Assembly: GCA_002789635.1 (NCBI GenBank)
Contig: PFTQ01000058.1
Span: 1 to 5,181 of the forward strand
Direction of reading: 5' to 3'
DNA: 5,181 nucleotides
DNA from: Candidatus Aenigmarchaeota archaeon CG_4_9_14_3_um_filter_37_18
GTDB lineage: Archaea > Aenigmatarchaeota > Aenigmatarchaeia > CG10238-14
Of the stretch, positions 4,691-5,181 are shown piece after piece (position 1 is the first letter of the stretch; every line of letters begins with the position of its first letter). The notes under the pieces are model-generated. The model saw only the letters and a list, made by a program, of their open reading frames with translations. It was not told the DNA's origin and made no database searches. The position numbers and the translations under genes are program-made.

Positions 4691-4828
4691 ATGAAGGAAA
4701 CCTTTATCAGGAAGATTAGAAAAAGCGGTACTAGCAGTTGCGTTAATTTTCCAAAGGAAATAATTCAATTACTTAATTTGAAAGAAGGTGATATGGTAAA
4801 GGTTACTGTAGAAAAAGTAGAAAATTGA
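4691..4828 (+). CDS. AbrB/SpoVT-type swapped-hairpin regulator (45 residues)
   Basis: A 45-residue protein matching the AbrB/MazE/SpoVT DNA-binding fold. The core reads IRKIRKSGTSSCVNFPKE (residues 6-23), with the typical R-K-SGT-S...(I/F)PKE pattern, then IIQLLNLKEGDMVKVTVEKV, where L-x-EGD-x-V is the second signature. Two such chains form the dimeric DNA-binding barrel. It is only this domain, as in short antitoxin-like and archaeal members. ATG 4691 is fixed by the TATA box 26 bases upstream and by the motif starting at once. It precedes the glutaredoxin-like gene by ten bases, and the downstream ribosome binding site overlaps its TGA stop (TGAGGTGG), so they form one operon. No toxin gene adjoins it, so a self-regulating repressor of the redox pair fits better than a toxin-antitoxin role. 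Confidence 0.85.
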   Translation: MKETFIRKIRKSGTSSCVNFPKEIIQLLNLKEGDMVKVTVEKVEN

Positions 4829-4838
4829 GGTGGAAATT

Positions 4839-5096
4839 ATGCCTAAAAAAGAAAAACATAAAGTAAAAGAGTATGGGACACAGACTTGTCCATGGTGTGT
4901 AAGAGTAAAAGAGTTCTTTGATGAAAATAATGTAGAATATGAATATGTTGATGTGGGAAAGGACAGAGGAGCAGCAATGGAAATGATAGAAAAAACAGGC
5001 CAGAGGGGGGTCCCAGTAATAGAAATAGACGGGGAAATAATAGTAGGGTTTGATGAGCCTAGAATTAGAGAGAAGCTTGGATTAAAATCGTCTTAA
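4839..5096 (+). CDS. Glutaredoxin-like thiol-disulfide oxidoreductase (CPWC)
   Basis: An 85-residue thioredoxin-fold protein, normal glutaredoxin/NrdH size. After a lysine-rich start, strand 1 leads into the redox motif TCPWCVRVK (Cys17, Cys20). A second strand (YEYVDVGKD) follows, then TGQRGVPVIEIDGEIIVGFD, with the cis-proline Pro59 in GVP and the G-F-D turn that contacts the substrate thiol. It should reduce protein disulfides or supply electrons to an enzyme such as ribonucleotide reductase. CPWC is neither the usual CPYC of glutaredoxins nor CGPC of thioredoxins, and the electron donor is not defined by sequence. ATG 4839 is six bases after GAGGTG (4827-4832), so an in-frame GTG at 4830 inside that site is rejected as start. 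It is cotranscribed with the AbrB-like gene and lies upstream of a probable thioredoxin reductase. Confidence 0.9.
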   Translation: MPKKEKHKVKEYGTQTCPWCVRVKEFFDENNVEYEYVDVGKDRGAAMEMIEKTGQRGVPVIEIDGEIIVGFDEPRIREKLGLKSS

Positions 5097-5117
5097 GGCA
5101 TTTTAATTTTTTATCTT
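5097..5117 (+). terminator. T-rich terminator after the AbrB-glutaredoxin operon
   Basis: Directly after the glutaredoxin stop codon the sequence is TTTTAATTTTTTATCTT, with no hairpin, as expected for archaeal U-tract termination. A fresh TATA-like box follows, so the next gene probably has its own promoter. Confidence 0.5.
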
Positions 5118-5120
5118 GCA

Positions 5121-5131
5121 AAAACTAATAT
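5121..5131 (+). promoter_or_regulatory. TATA-like box for the right-edge gene
   Basis: AAAACTAATAT, with A-rich upstream bases, predicts a transcription start near 5154 and a leader of about ten bases carrying AGGTG (5153-5157). The layout copies that of ndk. Confidence 0.45.
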
Positions 5132-5163
5132 CTCCTTTATCTAATAATTATTAGGTGGCGGTT

Positions 5164-5181
5164 ATGTTTGATGTAATAATA
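5164..5181 (+). CDS. Start of a probable thioredoxin reductase or related flavoprotein (six codons only)
   Basis: Only MFDVII is visible before the window ends. Such a start is typical of FAD-binding Rossmann proteins, where it would continue into a GxGxxG loop; thioredoxin reductase is the best guess because a glutaredoxin-like gene is immediately upstream. AGGTG at 5153-5157 is six bases before ATG, matching ndk and the glutaredoxin gene, so the start itself is well supported. The product is inference. Confidence 0.5.

Overview
The window looks archaeal and AT-rich. The clues are TATA-like boxes about 26 bases before likely transcription starts, short leaders carrying a GAGGTG-type ribosome binding site six bases before the start codon (ndk, the glutaredoxin gene and the gene at the right edge), apparently leaderless genes, and T-tracts rather than hairpins after genes. 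The protein families would suit a small-genome uncultured archaeon (DPANN-like), but no lineage marker settles this. I see no rRNA, tRNA, CRISPR array, transposase or integrase.

Layout, left to right: the 3' end of an SdpI-family membrane protein gene (+); an alpha/beta hydrolase gene (-) flanked by two identical 16-base direct repeats; ndk (+), tightly followed by a gene for a family II pyrophosphatase-like DHH protein (+) in which three key metal/catalytic positions are changed; a small DUF4405-like membrane protein with three histidines (-), converging on the DHH gene; a six-helix membrane protein of unknown role (+), divergent from it; a zinc-ribbon miniprotein (+) almost touching a MazG-like nucleotide pyrophosphohydrolase (+); a mostly non-coding stretch holding a possible 38-residue membrane peptide gene (-); a 45-residue AbrB/SpoVT-type regulator (+) in an operon with a CPWC glutaredoxin-like protein (+); and the first six codons of a gene that reads like thioredoxin reductase (+).

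Two functional themes appear. Nucleotide and pyrophosphate handling is suggested by Ndk, the DHH protein and the MazG-like enzyme. Thiol redox is suggested by the glutaredoxin-like protein next to a probable flavoprotein reductase, under a small DNA-binding regulator with a palindrome against its own start codon.

The most unusual signal is a short dispersed repeat, AAGTGAGAGTTAACTA and truncated versions of it. It occurs six times, always in the same orientation and always at a gene boundary, often supplying the stop codon or lying just before the next start. The other main points are the altered DHH active site and the palindrome plus TATA arrangement of the AbrB gene.
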